Counted from the first letter of the stretch, positions 8,417 through 17,177 are shown. The stretch is DNA of 64,000 nucleotides from Bradyrhizobium sp. 190 (GCF_023073415.1 NZ_JADPJL010000036.1:1-64000); one strand, 5' to 3'. Program-made: numbers and translations. The notes: a model not told the origin generated them from the letters alone.

Positions 8417-9297
8417 GTGATCTTCCTGCCCGTTACGACCGCAACATCCGCCTCTTCGGCGAGGAAGGCCAGCGAAAGCTGCGAGCGACGAACGTCGCGG
8501 TCATCGGCGTCGGTGGCCTCGGCAGTCCGCTCGTCCAGCACCTCGCCCTGCTCGGGGTCGGCGGCATCACGCCGGTCGACGACGAGGAGCTGGACGACAC
8601 GAATCGCAACCGCTTCGTCGGCGCAAGACATGACGATCCTGTGCCTGGCAGTCCGAAAGTCGAACTGGCCGCGCGTCTCGTGCGCGAGATCGATCCCACC
8701 ATTCGCGTCACGCCGGTGAGGGCAAGCCTGATTAGCAAGGAAGCGTTCGCTGCCGTGAGTCAGGCCGATTGGGTGTTTGGCTGCTTTGATGAGGATGGCC
8801 CGCGATCAATCCTGAACGAGCTCTGCGCGGCCTATGCAAAGGACTATGTCGATATCGCATCAGACGTGCCGGAAGCAGGCGTATACGGCGGGCGCATCTG
8901 CGTCGCGTGGCAGGGCGGCGGCTGCCTGCACTGCCTCGACGTGCTCGATCCTCGCGATGTCGAGGCATATCTGAGCACGGACACCGAGAAGGCGGGCCGC
9001 GCTGCGATCTATGGCGTGCCGGTGGATGCGCTGCGCGAGACCGGGCCTTCAGTGTCCCCCATCAATGGCGTCGTCGCCGCGCTCGCCGCAACCGAGTTCA
9101 TGGTCGCAGTCACCGGTATGAGAGAGCCGCAGCGCCTTATCAACTACTACGGCCACGTACCCAAACTCACCACGGCGAAGCCGAAGCCGGACTGCTATTA
9201 TTGCACCGCTATTCGCGGCAAGCCGGAAGATGCCGATGCCGAGCGTTTCCTGCGCATGCCGCAGCTTCGTGAGCAGCGGCTGAAGAAGGTGCGGTAG
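8413..9297 (+). CDS. ThiF/E1-like adenylyltransferase
   Basis: A 294-residue ThiF/MoeB/E1 superfamily enzyme expected to adenylate the C-terminal glycine of the co-encoded modifier. The nucleotide-binding glycine loop VIGVGGLGS is at residues 30-38. The RNRF segment at 65-68 corresponds to the NxxR of this family. Two CxxC pairs (C171/C174 and C261/C264) form the usual zinc site. Where MoeB/Uba-type E1s have a crossover-loop cysteine, the sequence is GPSVSPINGVV (211-221), serine-rich and without cysteine. Last gene of the overlapped cluster; a small hairpin follows at 9307-9321. Intact length. Confidence 0.87.
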   Translation: MSDLPARYDRNIRLFGEEGQRKLRATNVAVIGVGGLGSPLVQHLALLGVGGITPVDDEELDDTNRNRFVGARHDDPVPGSPKVELAARLVREIDPTIRVTPVRASLISKEAFAAVSQADWVFGCFDEDGPRSILNELCAAYAKDYVDIASDVPEAGVYGGRICVAWQGGGCLHCLDVLDPRDVEAYLSTDTEKAGRAAIYGVPVDALRETGPSVSPINGVVAALAATEFMVAVTGMREPQRLINYYGHVPKLTTAKPKPDCYYCTAIRGKPEDADAERFLRMPQLREQRLKKVR

Positions 9298-9306
9298 TGC
9301 AGCTCT

Positions 9307-9321
9307 GTGGGCTTCGCCCAC
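9307..9321 (+). terminator. Short hairpin after the ubiquitin-like operon
   Basis: GTGGGC-TTC-GCCCAC forms a 6-bp stem with a 3-base loop 10 bases after the E1-like stop codon. There is no following T-run, so it may be only a weak or pausing terminator. Confidence 0.35.
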
Positions 9322-9353
9322 GGGGCGCAAGATGATGATATTCACCGCGACTT

Positions 9354-9397
9354 ATGCGGAGAATAGCGCCATATTCGCTGCATCACATGCGGAGAAT
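9354..9397. repeat. Direct repeat ATGCGGAGAAT x2
   Basis: ATGCGGAGAAT occurs at 9354-9364 and 9387-9397, 33 bases apart. Tandem ATGCGGAG-type motifs occur at the ends of some rhizobial tyrosine-recombinase elements, so this may be an end of such an element between the E1-like gene and fic. That link is recollection, not demonstrated here. Confidence 0.4.
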
Positions 9398-9486
9398 GCC
9401 AAGGCAACAAGCGGCCAATTATCCGGCCAATATCAGATCTGTAAGAGGCCTGGAACTTGGCGTAAATTGCTGCTATCGTTGTAAAA

Positions 9487-10713
9487 ATGAGCGGCATAAA
9501 ACAGGACAAAGAACCGGCCAAATCACCGGTCCCAGACCGGGGCGAGAGCACCGGCCTGATGGAACCAATGCTGGTATCGGAGAGTTCCAGCCGCCGGACC
9601 CAGCTCGCAGACTTGACGGTAGAGCTGGCGGCAAAGTCAGCCGCTTTCAAGCACAGCCTGCCGAACGGCGTCATCACCTCGCTGGCCAAGTTGGTGCGCT
9701 CGATGAATTGCTACTACAGCAACCTGATCGAGGGCCACGATACGCATCCGGTCGACATCGAACGAGCCCTCAACAACGACTATAGCGCCGACCCCAAGAA
9801 ACGCGACCTGCAGAAGGAAGCTATCGCGCATATCGCTGTGCAGGAGTGGATCGATGAAGGAGGCCTGAACGGGCGCGCCACAACGCAGGAAGGCATCATC
9901 GAAGTTCACCGCCGCTTCTGCGAGCTGCTTCCCGAAGAACTGCTGTGGGTCGAAAATCCAGACACCAAGGAACGCATCCAGGTCATCGCCGGCAAACTGC
10001 GCGACCGCGACGTGGCGGTAGGCTGCCATGTGCCGGTCAGTCCTGGCGCGCTCCCACGCTTCCTGACGCGCTGCGAAGAAGCCTACGCAAAGCTCGGCAA
10101 GACCGACGCGATCATTGCCTCGGCCTGCGCTCACCACCGCCTGCTCTGGATTCACCCGTTCCTTGACGGCAATGGCCGTGTCGCCCGGCTCATGTCCTAT
10201 GCCATGCAGCGGGAAACGCTCGATACCGGCGGCATATGGTCGATTGCGCGCGGCCTTGCCCGCAACGAGGCGGCCTACAAGCAACACCTTACTGCGTGCG
10301 ACATGCAGCGCCGCAATGATCTCGACGGACGCGGCACGCTGAGTGAAGAAGCGTTGGCGGAATTCGCGATCTTCTTCCTGCAGACCTGCATCGATCAGGT
10401 AGCCTTCATGCAAGGCCTCGTGCAGCCTGATCAGCTGCGCAACCGCATCCTGATCTGGGCCGAAGAAGAAACGCGCGCCAACCGCCTGCCCCAAAAATCC
10501 GGTGCGGTGCTGGAAGCGCTTTTATTCCGGGGTGAGTTGCCACGCGGCGATGTCACAACGCTGCTGCAAACAAGCGAGCGCAGTGCCCGCAGGGTCACAT
10601 CGGCCTTGCTTGATGCCGAAGTGCTGACCTCCGAAAGCCCGCGCGCGCCGCTCTATCTTGCCTTCCCTGCTCGCCTCGCGTCCCGCTGGATGCCGGGGCT
10701 ATTTCCGGGATAA
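9487..10713 (+). CDS. Fic family protein (putative AMPylase)
   Basis: A 408-residue Fic/DOC-fold enzyme. The catalytic motif HPFLDGNGR is at residues 223-231, so the AMP- or nucleotide-transfer site is complete. An inhibitory helix motif (S/T)xxxE(G/N) is present as SNLIEG at residues 78-83, placing it with Fic proteins whose own N-terminal helix blocks ATP. A C-terminal winged-helix segment (GELPRGDVTTLLQTSERSAR) probably binds DNA or partners. It begins 190 bases after the ubiquitin-like operon, so it may be separate or a downstream effector. Full length and undamaged, unlike most genes to its right. Confidence 0.9.
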   Translation: MSGIKQDKEPAKSPVPDRGESTGLMEPMLVSESSSRRTQLADLTVELAAKSAAFKHSLPNGVITSLAKLVRSMNCYYSNLIEGHDTHPVDIERALNNDYSADPKKRDLQKEAIAHIAVQEWIDEGGLNGRATTQEGIIEVHRRFCELLPEELLWVENPDTKERIQVIAGKLRDRDVAVGCHVPVSPGALPRFLTRCEEAYAKLGKTDAIIASACAHHRLLWIHPFLDGNGRVARLMSYAMQRETLDTGGIWSIARGLARNEAAYKQHLTACDMQRRNDLDGRGTLSEEALAEFAIFFLQTCIDQVAFMQGLVQPDQLRNRILIWAEEETRANRLPQKSGAVLEALLFRGELPRGDVTTLLQTSERSARRVTSALLDAEVLTSESPRAPLYLAFPARLASRWMPGLFPG

Positions 10714-10747
10714 GCGTTAAGTTAAAGCGACATGACGAAGGATTTTT

Positions 10748-11319
10748 TTGCATACATACGTAGAGAACGGAAAAAGATACTTGCCAAACATGGTGGCTCA
10801 ATTTGCTTTTTGCGGAAAATTGGCGACCGAAATTGAGCAGCTCTCTTTGCTGGAGAAGATTGCTCATGACTTTGCAACGGCAGAGCCCGACGAGCGCGAC
10901 TACGCCATAGCAAGCGCATACTCGTTGCTCATCGGCGAAAAGAAACGGCAGCAACTCTCAGCTTATTTCACACCTCCTGTTCTGTCGCAGGCTGTGATGG
11001 AAGCCAGCGCACACATACTGGGTCGATTTGACCATCCAATAGTATTGGACCCAGCCTGCGGCGGCGGGTCGTTTATCACACCTATCGTACGCCATCTGGT
11101 TAGTAAGAGTATTGAGCGTGGTTGTTCGGTGGAAAACGCCTGCAAAGCGCACTCAAGAGCGTGCATGGAATTGAGATCGATGCAGGTCTCGCGACGTTGT
11201 CGCACGCATTGCTTCGCAAAATGCTGGCTCGCGAATACGGGTTCAAGATTAGAGGGCGGCTAGGCGTAGTGCATTGTGGGACGCGCTGAATGAAATCCCC
11301 AATAATCGTTTTATCTGTA
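10748..11319 (+). pseudogene. N6-adenine DNA methyltransferase, truncated and frameshifted
   Basis: The translation contains SAYFTPPVLSQAVM followed by VLDPACGGGSFITPI, the substrate-loop and SAM-binding (motif I) region of Eco57I-like N6-adenine methyltransferases. Near 11155 the frame shifts and continues SVHGIEIDAGLATLSHALLR in another frame, the next expected motif. A third-frame piece (WDALNEIPNN) follows, then the 8-bp duplication of the IS256 element. The catalytic NPPY motif and the rest are missing. Sits downstream of fic, so it may once have been part of the same defence cassette. Confidence 0.75.
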
Positions 11320-11327
11320 GCGCAGCC

Positions 11328-12749
11328 GGTCGTGTCCCAGAGAGTGGTGTAGCTGATTAGCAAAGCCGCTCGCGACGCGCGCCCCACATAGCGCCGTAGC
11401 GAGCGAGCGGCTTTGCGGGTGGTCACCGATGATTCGTCGGTAAGGTTTGGGTTGCGACACCAACCTGATTCGAGGAACCACCGATGACCGACGACATGAT
11501 GAACCTGCGCGCGCTCGTGGAGAAGGCCCCTGATGCCGATCTGTTGCGCGAGATGATCGGCTTTGCCGCCCACCGGCTGATGGAGCTGGAAGTCGAAGGC
11601 CTGACCGGAGCGGGTTACGGGGAGAAGAGCCAGGAGCGCTTGGCTCAGCGCAACGGCTACCGCGACCGGAGCTGGGAGACCCGGGCCGGTACGGTCGAAC
11701 TTCGCATCCCCAAGCTGCGCAAGGGCTCCTACTTCCCTGGCTTTTTGGAGCCGCGCCGTATGGCCGAGAAAGCGCTGACCGCCGTTGTGCAGGAAGCCTA
11801 TGTGCAGGGCGTCTCCACCCGCTCGGTCGACGATCTGGTGCAGGCGATGGGCATGACCGGCATCTCCAAGAGCCAGGTGAGCCGGCTTTGCGGTGAGATC
11901 GACGACAAGGTGAAGGCCTTCCTCAATCGCCCGATCGAGGGCGACTGGCCCTATCTGTGGATCGACGCCACCTACGTGAAGGGGCGGCAGAACGGGCGCA
12001 TCGTCTCGGTCGCCGTGATCATCGCGGTCGGGGTCAACAGCGATGGTCGGCGCGAGGTGCTCGGCATGGACATCGGTCCGTCCGAGGCTGAGACGTTCTG
12101 GACCGCGTTCCTGCGCAAACTTGCCCGCCGCGGCCTGCGCGGCGTCAAGCTCGTCGTCTCCGACGCCCATGAGGGGATCAAAGCCACGGTCGGAAAGGTG
12201 CTCAACGCCACCTGGCAGCGCTGCCGCGTGCACTTCATGCGCAACGCACTGGCGCACGCCGGCAAGAGCGGGCGGCGCGTTGTCTCCGCCTTCATCGCCA
12301 CCGCCTTTGCTCAGGACGATGCCGAGGCGGCGCGGGCACAATGGCGACGTATCGCCGATCAGTTGCGCCCCAAACTGCCGAAGCTCGCAGCCTTCCTCGA
12401 CGAAGCCGAGACCGACGTGCTGGCCTACATGAGCTTCCCGACCGCGCAGGCGCCAAGTTGCATTCGACCAATCCGCTCGAACGGCTCAACGGCGAGATCA
12501 AGCGGCGAACCGAGGTGGTCGGCATCTTCCCCAACGAGGATGCCATCACCCGTCTGGTCGGTGCCATCCTGCTTGAACAGAACGACGAGTGGGCCGTCCA
12601 GCGCGGCCGCTACATGACACTGGAAACGATCGCCCCGTTGGGCGATGATCCCGCCGTCAGCTTCCCGGCTATCGCCAGCTGACCGATCCGGCCCATGCCG
12701 GCGAACGTGGTGACCCGCACTCAGCTACACCACGCCACGGGGCACGATC
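11328..12749 (+). mobile_element. IS256-family insertion sequence
   Basis: A 1,422-bp element. Its ends are imperfect inverted repeats of about 29 bp, with the inner 13 bases perfect (GTGGTGTAGCTGA at 11344-11356 and its complement at 12721-12733). It is flanked by an 8-bp direct duplication and contains a single transposase gene. A second inverted repeat inside the left end (GCAAAGCCGCTCGC near 11360 with GCGAGCGGCTTTGC near 11404-11417) may form a hairpin that limits read-through into the transposase. Confidence 0.9.
11484..12682 (+). pseudogene. IS256-family transposase with one frameshift
   Basis: A DDE transposase of about 400 residues. Catalytic residues are visible in WIDATYVK (first D), VVSDAHEGIK (second D) and NPLERLNGEIKRRT (E). 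The first frame runs to about codon 321 (ending near YMSFPTAQA), after which the reading shifts to LHSTNPLERLNGEIKRRTEV and ends at 12682. The shift near 12450 separates the E from the two D residues, so the copy is inactive unless frameshifting occurs. Confidence 0.88.
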
Positions 12750-13052
12750 GCGCAGCCTTGATGCGGTTGCCTCACAACATCTCTCCTATCTCGTGACCGA
12801 GTTCGGCAAGGCGCACACGGCAAGCGGCTTTGGCAACAAGTTCAAGGACTAGTGCCGTCAGGCCGATCTGCCCCACTGCTCGGCACATGATCTGCGCAAG
12901 GCGGCGCCTGCCGTCTTGCCGAACGCGGCGCAACCGCGCACGAGATCATGGCGATCACTGGCCACCAGAGTCTTGAAGAGGTCGAGCGCTACACACGCGC
13001 CGCGCAGCGCCGCAGGCTCGCCGACTCCGGAATGGAAAAGCTCAGAAAGTGA
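12750..13052 (+). pseudogene. Tyrosine recombinase/integrase C-terminal remnant
   Basis: Combining frames gives LVTEFGKAHTASGFGNKF, a stop (TAG near 12850), then CRQADLPHCSAHDLRKA and, in another frame, HEIMAITGHQSLEEVERYT. These are the box II region (HDLRK), GHQ and final tyrosine segment of phage-type integrases. It has one stop and at least one frameshift. Its start is directly at the IS256 duplication, so the IS entered next to or inside the integrase relic. Confidence 0.72.
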
Positions 13053-13077
13053 ACATCATTGTCCCCCCAACGGCGAG

Positions 13078-13195
13078 TGGGACAATTTCCGGCGAATTCT
13101 TCAGGAAAACCAGATCAGATTTTGAAGGATGGCGCTCGCTAAGAACTTATAACCTCATAGATTCAAGTCCTTCTCTGCCAGGTGGGACAATTTCC
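13078..13195. repeat. Direct repeat GTGGGACAATTTCC x2
   Basis: The 14-mer GTGGGACAATTTCC occurs at 13078-13091 and 13182-13195. Repeated GGGACAATTTC-type motifs are common at termini of IS21-like elements, so this may be an element scar. No transposase is nearby. The stretch 13053-13391 otherwise holds no gene I can support. Confidence 0.45.
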
Positions 13196-13391
13196 TTCTT
13201 TGTATGGCCGTCCACGCCCGCCAGCCGTGGCGCCGTCGACCCAGCCCGCCAAGAGCCCGGCAGCCCCCGTTATGCGCCAGCTCCGATAACCTCATTTTAT
13301 GCGTTCTAGCTAGCGCACATTATAACCTAGATCAGTAGTTCAGAGGCCGCCCCGGCAACTTCTGGGGGATGGCGCGCCCGGACAAACGGAA

Positions 13392-13943
13392 CTACTTACC
13401 GATTCTGTGAAAAACGACCTGGAGACCGCGAGTATGTCCGCTCATGACGTGCATGAAGAACTCGGGTTTCGGCATGATCTTGACCTCTTCAATGGTTTCA
13501 ACTGGGAAGCCTTGAAGAAAGTTTTTCATAGCCCCTTCGACCATTATTTTGGGGTTGTGGATAGTAAGCCAGATTAGGAAGGCCTTTTCTTCTCCTCCCA
13601 GCTTGAGGCCCATTGTCTCAATTCCAAGAGATGAAAAGAGGAAAAACATCTCCGAAAGCTGCGGCACGAATTCCACGGTCCCGATTGGGTCCTTATCGGC
13701 GTGTTTAAAGAAGTTTGGCGCCCTCTTTACGAGCTTGTTGAAGTCAGAACGAAATTCGTCCTTGATCGAATCACTATCGAAAATCAGCTTGTCTTGCCTG
13801 TTTGCCTGTCTGCTCAGGACGTGAATGACTTCGTAAGCAGCGTAGCTAAGGGTATGTATTGATACGGGGTCGCCATCTGCAAACCAAAGCCGAATTGCTG
13901 TAGAAAGGTGTCTCCGAGCGGCATCCAGTTTGGTAACGGTCAT
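13392..13943 (-). CDS. Hypothetical protein, about 183 aa
   Basis: An open frame with coding character: evenly distributed charged and hydrophobic residues, e.g. KLDAARRHLSTAIRLWFADG, VSIHTLSYAAYEVIHVLSRQ and LVKRAPNFFKHADKDP. I do not recognise the family. The helix-rich N-terminal half containing AAYEVIHVL resembles small conserved proteins seen beside mobile elements, but no function can be given. I prefer the ATG at 13943 (MTVTKLDAA); the ATG at 13964 overlaps the divergent start at 13963. No transmembrane segment or signal peptide. Confidence 0.65.
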   Translation of the reverse strand: MTVTKLDAARRHLSTAIRLWFADGDPVSIHTLSYAAYEVIHVLSRQANRQDKLIFDSDSIKDEFRSDFNKLVKRAPNFFKHADKDPIGTVEFVPQLSEMFFLFSSLGIETMGLKLGGEEKAFLIWLTIHNPKIMVEGAMKNFLQGFPVETIEEVKIMPKPEFFMHVMSGHTRGLQVVFHRIGK

Positions 13944-13962
13944 AAGTTCAGATGAGCTAATC

Positions 13963-14136
13963 ATGGCAAAAGCCCCAGAGAGGGAAATTGAGTTTCACCC
14001 CGACGCGATGCAGCGCTTTGAGCGCGCCGTGAAGGTGGTGGCGAAAAGCCCGCCGCAGCATCGAGTTTCAAAGAAGACGGCAACGCAGAAGCGTCGCGCC
14101 ACAAAGAAGCCTAAAACTGCAAAAGAGAAGATCTGA
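13963..14136 (+). CDS. Small basic hypothetical protein, 57 aa
   Basis: Begins MAKAPEREIEFHPDAMQRFE and ends in a lysine/alanine-rich tail (ATQKRRATKKPKTAKEKI). The acidic-aromatic start EIEFHPDAMQRFERAVKVV looks like a small amphipathic domain seen in short rhizobial proteins. The basic tail may bind nucleic acid. It is divergent from, and its start overlaps the upstream alternative start of, the 13392-13943 gene. No function known. Confidence 0.5.
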   Translation: MAKAPEREIEFHPDAMQRFERAVKVVAKSPPQHRVSKKTATQKRRATKKPKTAKEKI

Positions 14137-14186
14137 CTCTTTACAGAATCAATACGAATCGTAGTGTCTAGTCTCACTACAAAAAA

Positions 14187-14206
14187 GCCTCCCCCGAAGG
14201 GGAGGC
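14187..14206 (-). terminator. Intrinsic terminator (leftward)
   Basis: GCCTCCCC-CGAA-GGGGAGGC is a perfect 8-bp stem with a CGAA tetraloop. On the minus strand it is followed by six T residues (14186-14181), so it should stop transcription running leftward toward the 13963-14136 gene's 3' end. Confidence 0.7.
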
Positions 14207-14602
14207 AGTCTTGGCAGAGACAGTTGTTAGGGGCTTGTTTCGCTAAAAGCGGGGCAAGCCCCGACAATGTTCGCGAACAGTTTGCCATTTTCCAAACCTG
14301 AAACGACGATACTCGCGTACCGCGACGGGTTGGTTTATCGGACACCACAGTTTCATTGCACTTCTCCATGCCGGGAATGGTCCCGGTGCCCGAGGCACCC
14401 TTGTGCCCCGTGGCCCTAAACAGGGCTGCCGGGTGAAGGGCGGAGAAGGCGCGAATCGGGTGCGCCGATTCGTATTTCTACCACAGAGGGCGCGGACTCC
14501 CGAATCCGTTCCCGGTCTGTGCACACCTGTGAACAGGTCAGCGCGTTCGCCAGTATTTAACGAATCGCGGCTTGGGCTACGGCTACGAAATCCAAACCAG
14601 GA

Positions 14603-14630
14603 AGAAGCCCGGCAAGTAGGCCGGGCTTCT
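14603..14630 (-). terminator. Terminator hairpin of the 14633-14791 gene
   Basis: AGAAGCCCGGC and GCCGGGCTTCT form a perfect 11-bp stem around a 6-base loop, directly downstream of the minus-strand stop at 14633. Confidence 0.65.
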
Positions 14631-14632
14631 GA

Positions 14633-14791
14633 TTACCTACTCGGCTTCTTAGGTGGCGACGGGGATCTTACCCTAACGCGTTCGGTCTCCGTAGTCCTTG
14701 GATGGGTCTCCGCGTATCGCTTCGTGACAAATTGCCCATCCTCGGAATCGCGCCGGACGGTTTTCTTCGGTTCCTTGTCTTTAGAACTCAT
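14633..14791 (-). CDS. Small conserved hypothetical protein, 52 aa
   Basis: Starts MSSKDKEPKKTVRRDSEDGQ and continues FVTKRYAETHPRTTETERV, then a proline/serine tail. The DGQFVTKxYAExHPxTT pattern recurs in short proteins of alphaproteobacteria, often mislabelled as transporters. It has no transmembrane segment and no assigned role. The ATG at 14791 is preceded by GAAACC with only a weak ribosome site. A strong hairpin follows the stop, supporting an independent transcript. Confidence 0.6.
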   Translation of the reverse strand: MSSKDKEPKKTVRRDSEDGQFVTKRYAETHPRTTETERVRVRSPSPPKKPSR

Positions 14792-15111
14792 GGGTTTCTC
14801 CAATGGGAATAATTGATTTTGCGGCACATAGACGTGCAGAGCCGGACGTGTGGCAATGCCGGTGCGGCAGTCACGCATTCTGGCTCTACTCAAATGGGGT
14901 TGTTTGTTGCTTGGAATGCGAAATGGACGCCGCAAGCATGCATGGCTTTTGCGCATCCCCAGCCCCAGAGAAGGTATAGAACAACCCCCGGCTGAAATAT
15001 TAGCTTTCCGCGCGCGAGAGTCCACATGGACTTTAACTTGTCCGCCAGTATTTGACGAATTTCGGCTTGGGTTTCGCCAGCTTTGAGCGCCAGCGCAGGA
15101 AGCGCAGCGCC

Positions 15112-16072
15112 TTAAGCTTGAACGTTTTTGCTGTTAGGCCGTCGATAGGTCAGGCGCTTGCCAACGATGCCCTTGGCGAGTTCGTTGGCGCGGTCGGTAT
15201 CGTTGACGCCGAGGGCAACGCGGTTGTTGTGGCGGAAATCGAACTCCGCCAGATAACGGTGCAGATGCTTCTCAGCGCAGTGCTGATAGGTGCCGCGCAT
15301 GCCGCGCTTGAAAACTGAGAAGTAGCTTTCGATGGTGTTCGTCGTGATGACGGTCTCACCCTCGCGGCGAACGTATTCGTCTTTTTGGTGGTTGACCGTA
15401 TCGTGGCGCGCAAACTCAGTGCCAAGCTTTTTGTAAATCTTCGCTTGGTCTGTCACCAGGTGCGCTTCCTTGGAAATGTTGGCGCGAACGATGGGCGCAA
15501 CTTCGTCAACGGAAGCCATGGCAACATGAAAGCTGCGGACTTTGCCGGTCTGACGATCAAGCAACGAAAGCACAGTGTTTTTATGGGCCGGCGCCAGCGC
15601 GTTTCTTGGCAACGCCTTTCAAGCGGCCAATGTAAGTTTCGTCGGCTTCTACCGCGCCGCCATTCTCGCCCATCGGCGGCTGCAAGCCACCAACACGCAT
15701 TGCTTCACGCAAGCGATGCATCAAGAACCACGTCGATTTGTAGCTGATACCGAGCATACGATGCAGCTGATGGGCGCTAATGCCTTTCTTGGAGGCGGTC
15801 ATAAGGAACAGCGCAGCAAGCCACTTGGTCAGCGGGATTTTGGAGCGCTCAAATACCGTGTTCACAGTGACGGTGAACTGCTGACGGCACGCAGGTTCAT
15901 TGCACTGGTACACGCCGGGACGGTGCGCCTTGCCTTCAAGCTTGGTGATCTTCTCTTGGTCTGCGTTGCCGCAATGCGGGCAAACCCGACCGTTCGCCCA
16001 GACGCGGATTTCAAGCCACTCGCGGGCTGCGGTTTCGTCTTGGAAGATCGGGTTCTTGAGAAGGTCGGTCAT
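15112..16072 (-). pseudogene. IS1595-family (ISXO2-like) transposase, frameshifted
   Basis: The N-terminal frame (16072 to 15581) has a zinc ribbon (VCPHCGNADQ, CNEPACRQQF) and the start of the DDE-like domain ending EADETYIGRL. The second frame (about 15600 to 15112) continues AHKNTVLSLLDRQTGKVRSF, VTDQAKIYKKLG and YFSVFKRGMRGTYQH to a normal end. Both parts are otherwise complete, about 310 residues together; the single shift near 15600 lies in a loop. The copy is probably inactive. It lies against the broken folE end, which it may have interrupted. I could not fix both terminal repeats. Confidence 0.85.
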
Positions 16073-16129
16073 AGGGTTGCTCCAATGTTGGAACCCTACC
16101 TATGGTCGTTTGCTTTGTCAAGGTTATAA

Positions 16130-16404
16130 TATGCCGTTTTCGAATTCGGGATTTTCGGCGCCGCGTCGTAACGGCCGCGCAGCACTTCCTCAACGAACAT
16201 CCTGGCAACTCGCCGCGGCGTATCGCGGGTGTTGCGATCGTTGATATGATCGATACGCAGAACGTCGAATAGCTCCTCTAATTTCTGCGACGCTTCCGCG
16301 ATCATCGCGGCTTTCGCCGCTCGATCGTCAAATCCTTCAATGGCTTCGTTGCAAAGTGCGGCGCCGTGCGGCGCCGGCCGCAATTTCTTGGCACTGTTAT
16401 TCAT
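16130..16404 (-). pseudogene. folE: GTP cyclohydrolase I, N-terminal fragment
   Basis: From the ATG at 16404 (preceded by AGGGGAT) the translation includes EELFDVLRIDHINDRNTRDT then PRRVARMFVEEVLRGRYD, the N-terminal helical region of FolE, which makes dihydroneopterin triphosphate for folate/pterin synthesis. The catalytic part with the zinc ligands (CSHH region) is absent. The homology stops close to the IS1595-type element, which probably truncated it. Confidence 0.7.
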
Positions 16405-17065
16405 GCCATCCCCTGCTGCGTTCCGTCCCATCCCCGGCTGGCGAGGAATGTCGCTCGCGTAATCTGGCCGAACCCCCTTACGGTTCAGTTTACGACGCAT
16501 CGGTTGATTCGGCGCGAGCGAGCCGGCGAGCGCCACCGGTCAGAGAGCTGTTGATCGAAGCGAACTTCGTACTGAGTTTAGTTCCTCGCCTATTCACGGC
16601 TGCAATGGTAGCAAGTGAGATTCTCGCCGTTATCAGCCCATATTCTATGGCGATAGCTCGCGACTCATCGCGTAAAAGCGAACTAGCCTTTTCACAGTGC
16701 GCACCCTTCCAACGTTAAGGCTCGGGACCTTACCGGCAATTTGTTAAAGCTAGTAGAATCTCATTCGAGATTTCGTTCGTCATCGGCGTGCAAACTTTGT
16801 ACGGAGCGGACCGATGCTCGCAGGAGCAAGCAGATGAAACAGCTGGTACGCTTCGGACGAGAGTGAAGCATCAGAATTAAAGGCGCGTTCTGTACGTTAC
16901 GGACATACCTATTGCTTCCATACCCACCTGATTCAGCTAAGTTCACGAGCTTTCTGACGACACCTCCCCGACTAGAAGCTCGGTCTTTCGGCAGAAGCGG
17001 GTTGTTTTCTCATCGAGCCAAGGCGGGGCTGCTCCTCTCTTCTGCGAAGCAATCGACGGTGTTTC
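16405..17065. other. Intergenic, no gene seen
   Basis: Neither strand gives a frame with recognisable or coding-like translation. A minus-strand frame across 16943-17452 is antisense to the binding-protein gene. Probably holds remnants plus the promoter for 17178-18296. Confidence 0.4.
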
Positions 17066-17167
17066 ATGCGCAATCATGACCTTGTCTCCAACGGCTTCGT
17101 GGCGCTGACGGCGACGGGGCTCGTGCTGCTCTGCTCGAGCCTGCCCGCCTTTGCCTTCACTTTGTGA
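17066..17167 (+). CDS. Short secreted-peptide-like ORF, 33 aa
   Basis: Begins MRNHDLVSNGFVALTATGLV and is followed by a hydrophobic stretch with an AFA end, like a signal peptide with almost nothing after it. It stops 10 bases before the binding-protein gene. It may be a leader peptide, the remnant of a signal peptide, or chance. Confidence 0.25.
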   Translation: MRNHDLVSNGFVALTATGLVLLCSSLPAFAFTL

Positions 17168-17177
17168 GGACCACTCC

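Larger units (their letters stand above)
11320..12757. repeat. 8-bp target-site duplication GCGCAGCC around IS256 element
   Basis: GCGCAGCC is found at 11320-11327 and again at 12750-12757, exactly flanking the inverted-repeat-bounded element. IS256-family transposition makes 8-9 bp duplications, so this is direct evidence of a simple insertion without later rearrangement of the ends. Confidence 0.85.
14548..15071. repeat. 29-bp near-identical direct repeats flanking a small gene
   Basis: The repeat starting CGCCAGTATTT is at 14548-14576 and 15043-15071 with three mismatches, ending CGGCTTGGG in both. The two copies enclose the 14633-14791 gene and a region of about 250 bp to its right. They could be attachment-like sites or a duplicated promoter/IS end. 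Confidence 0.55.
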
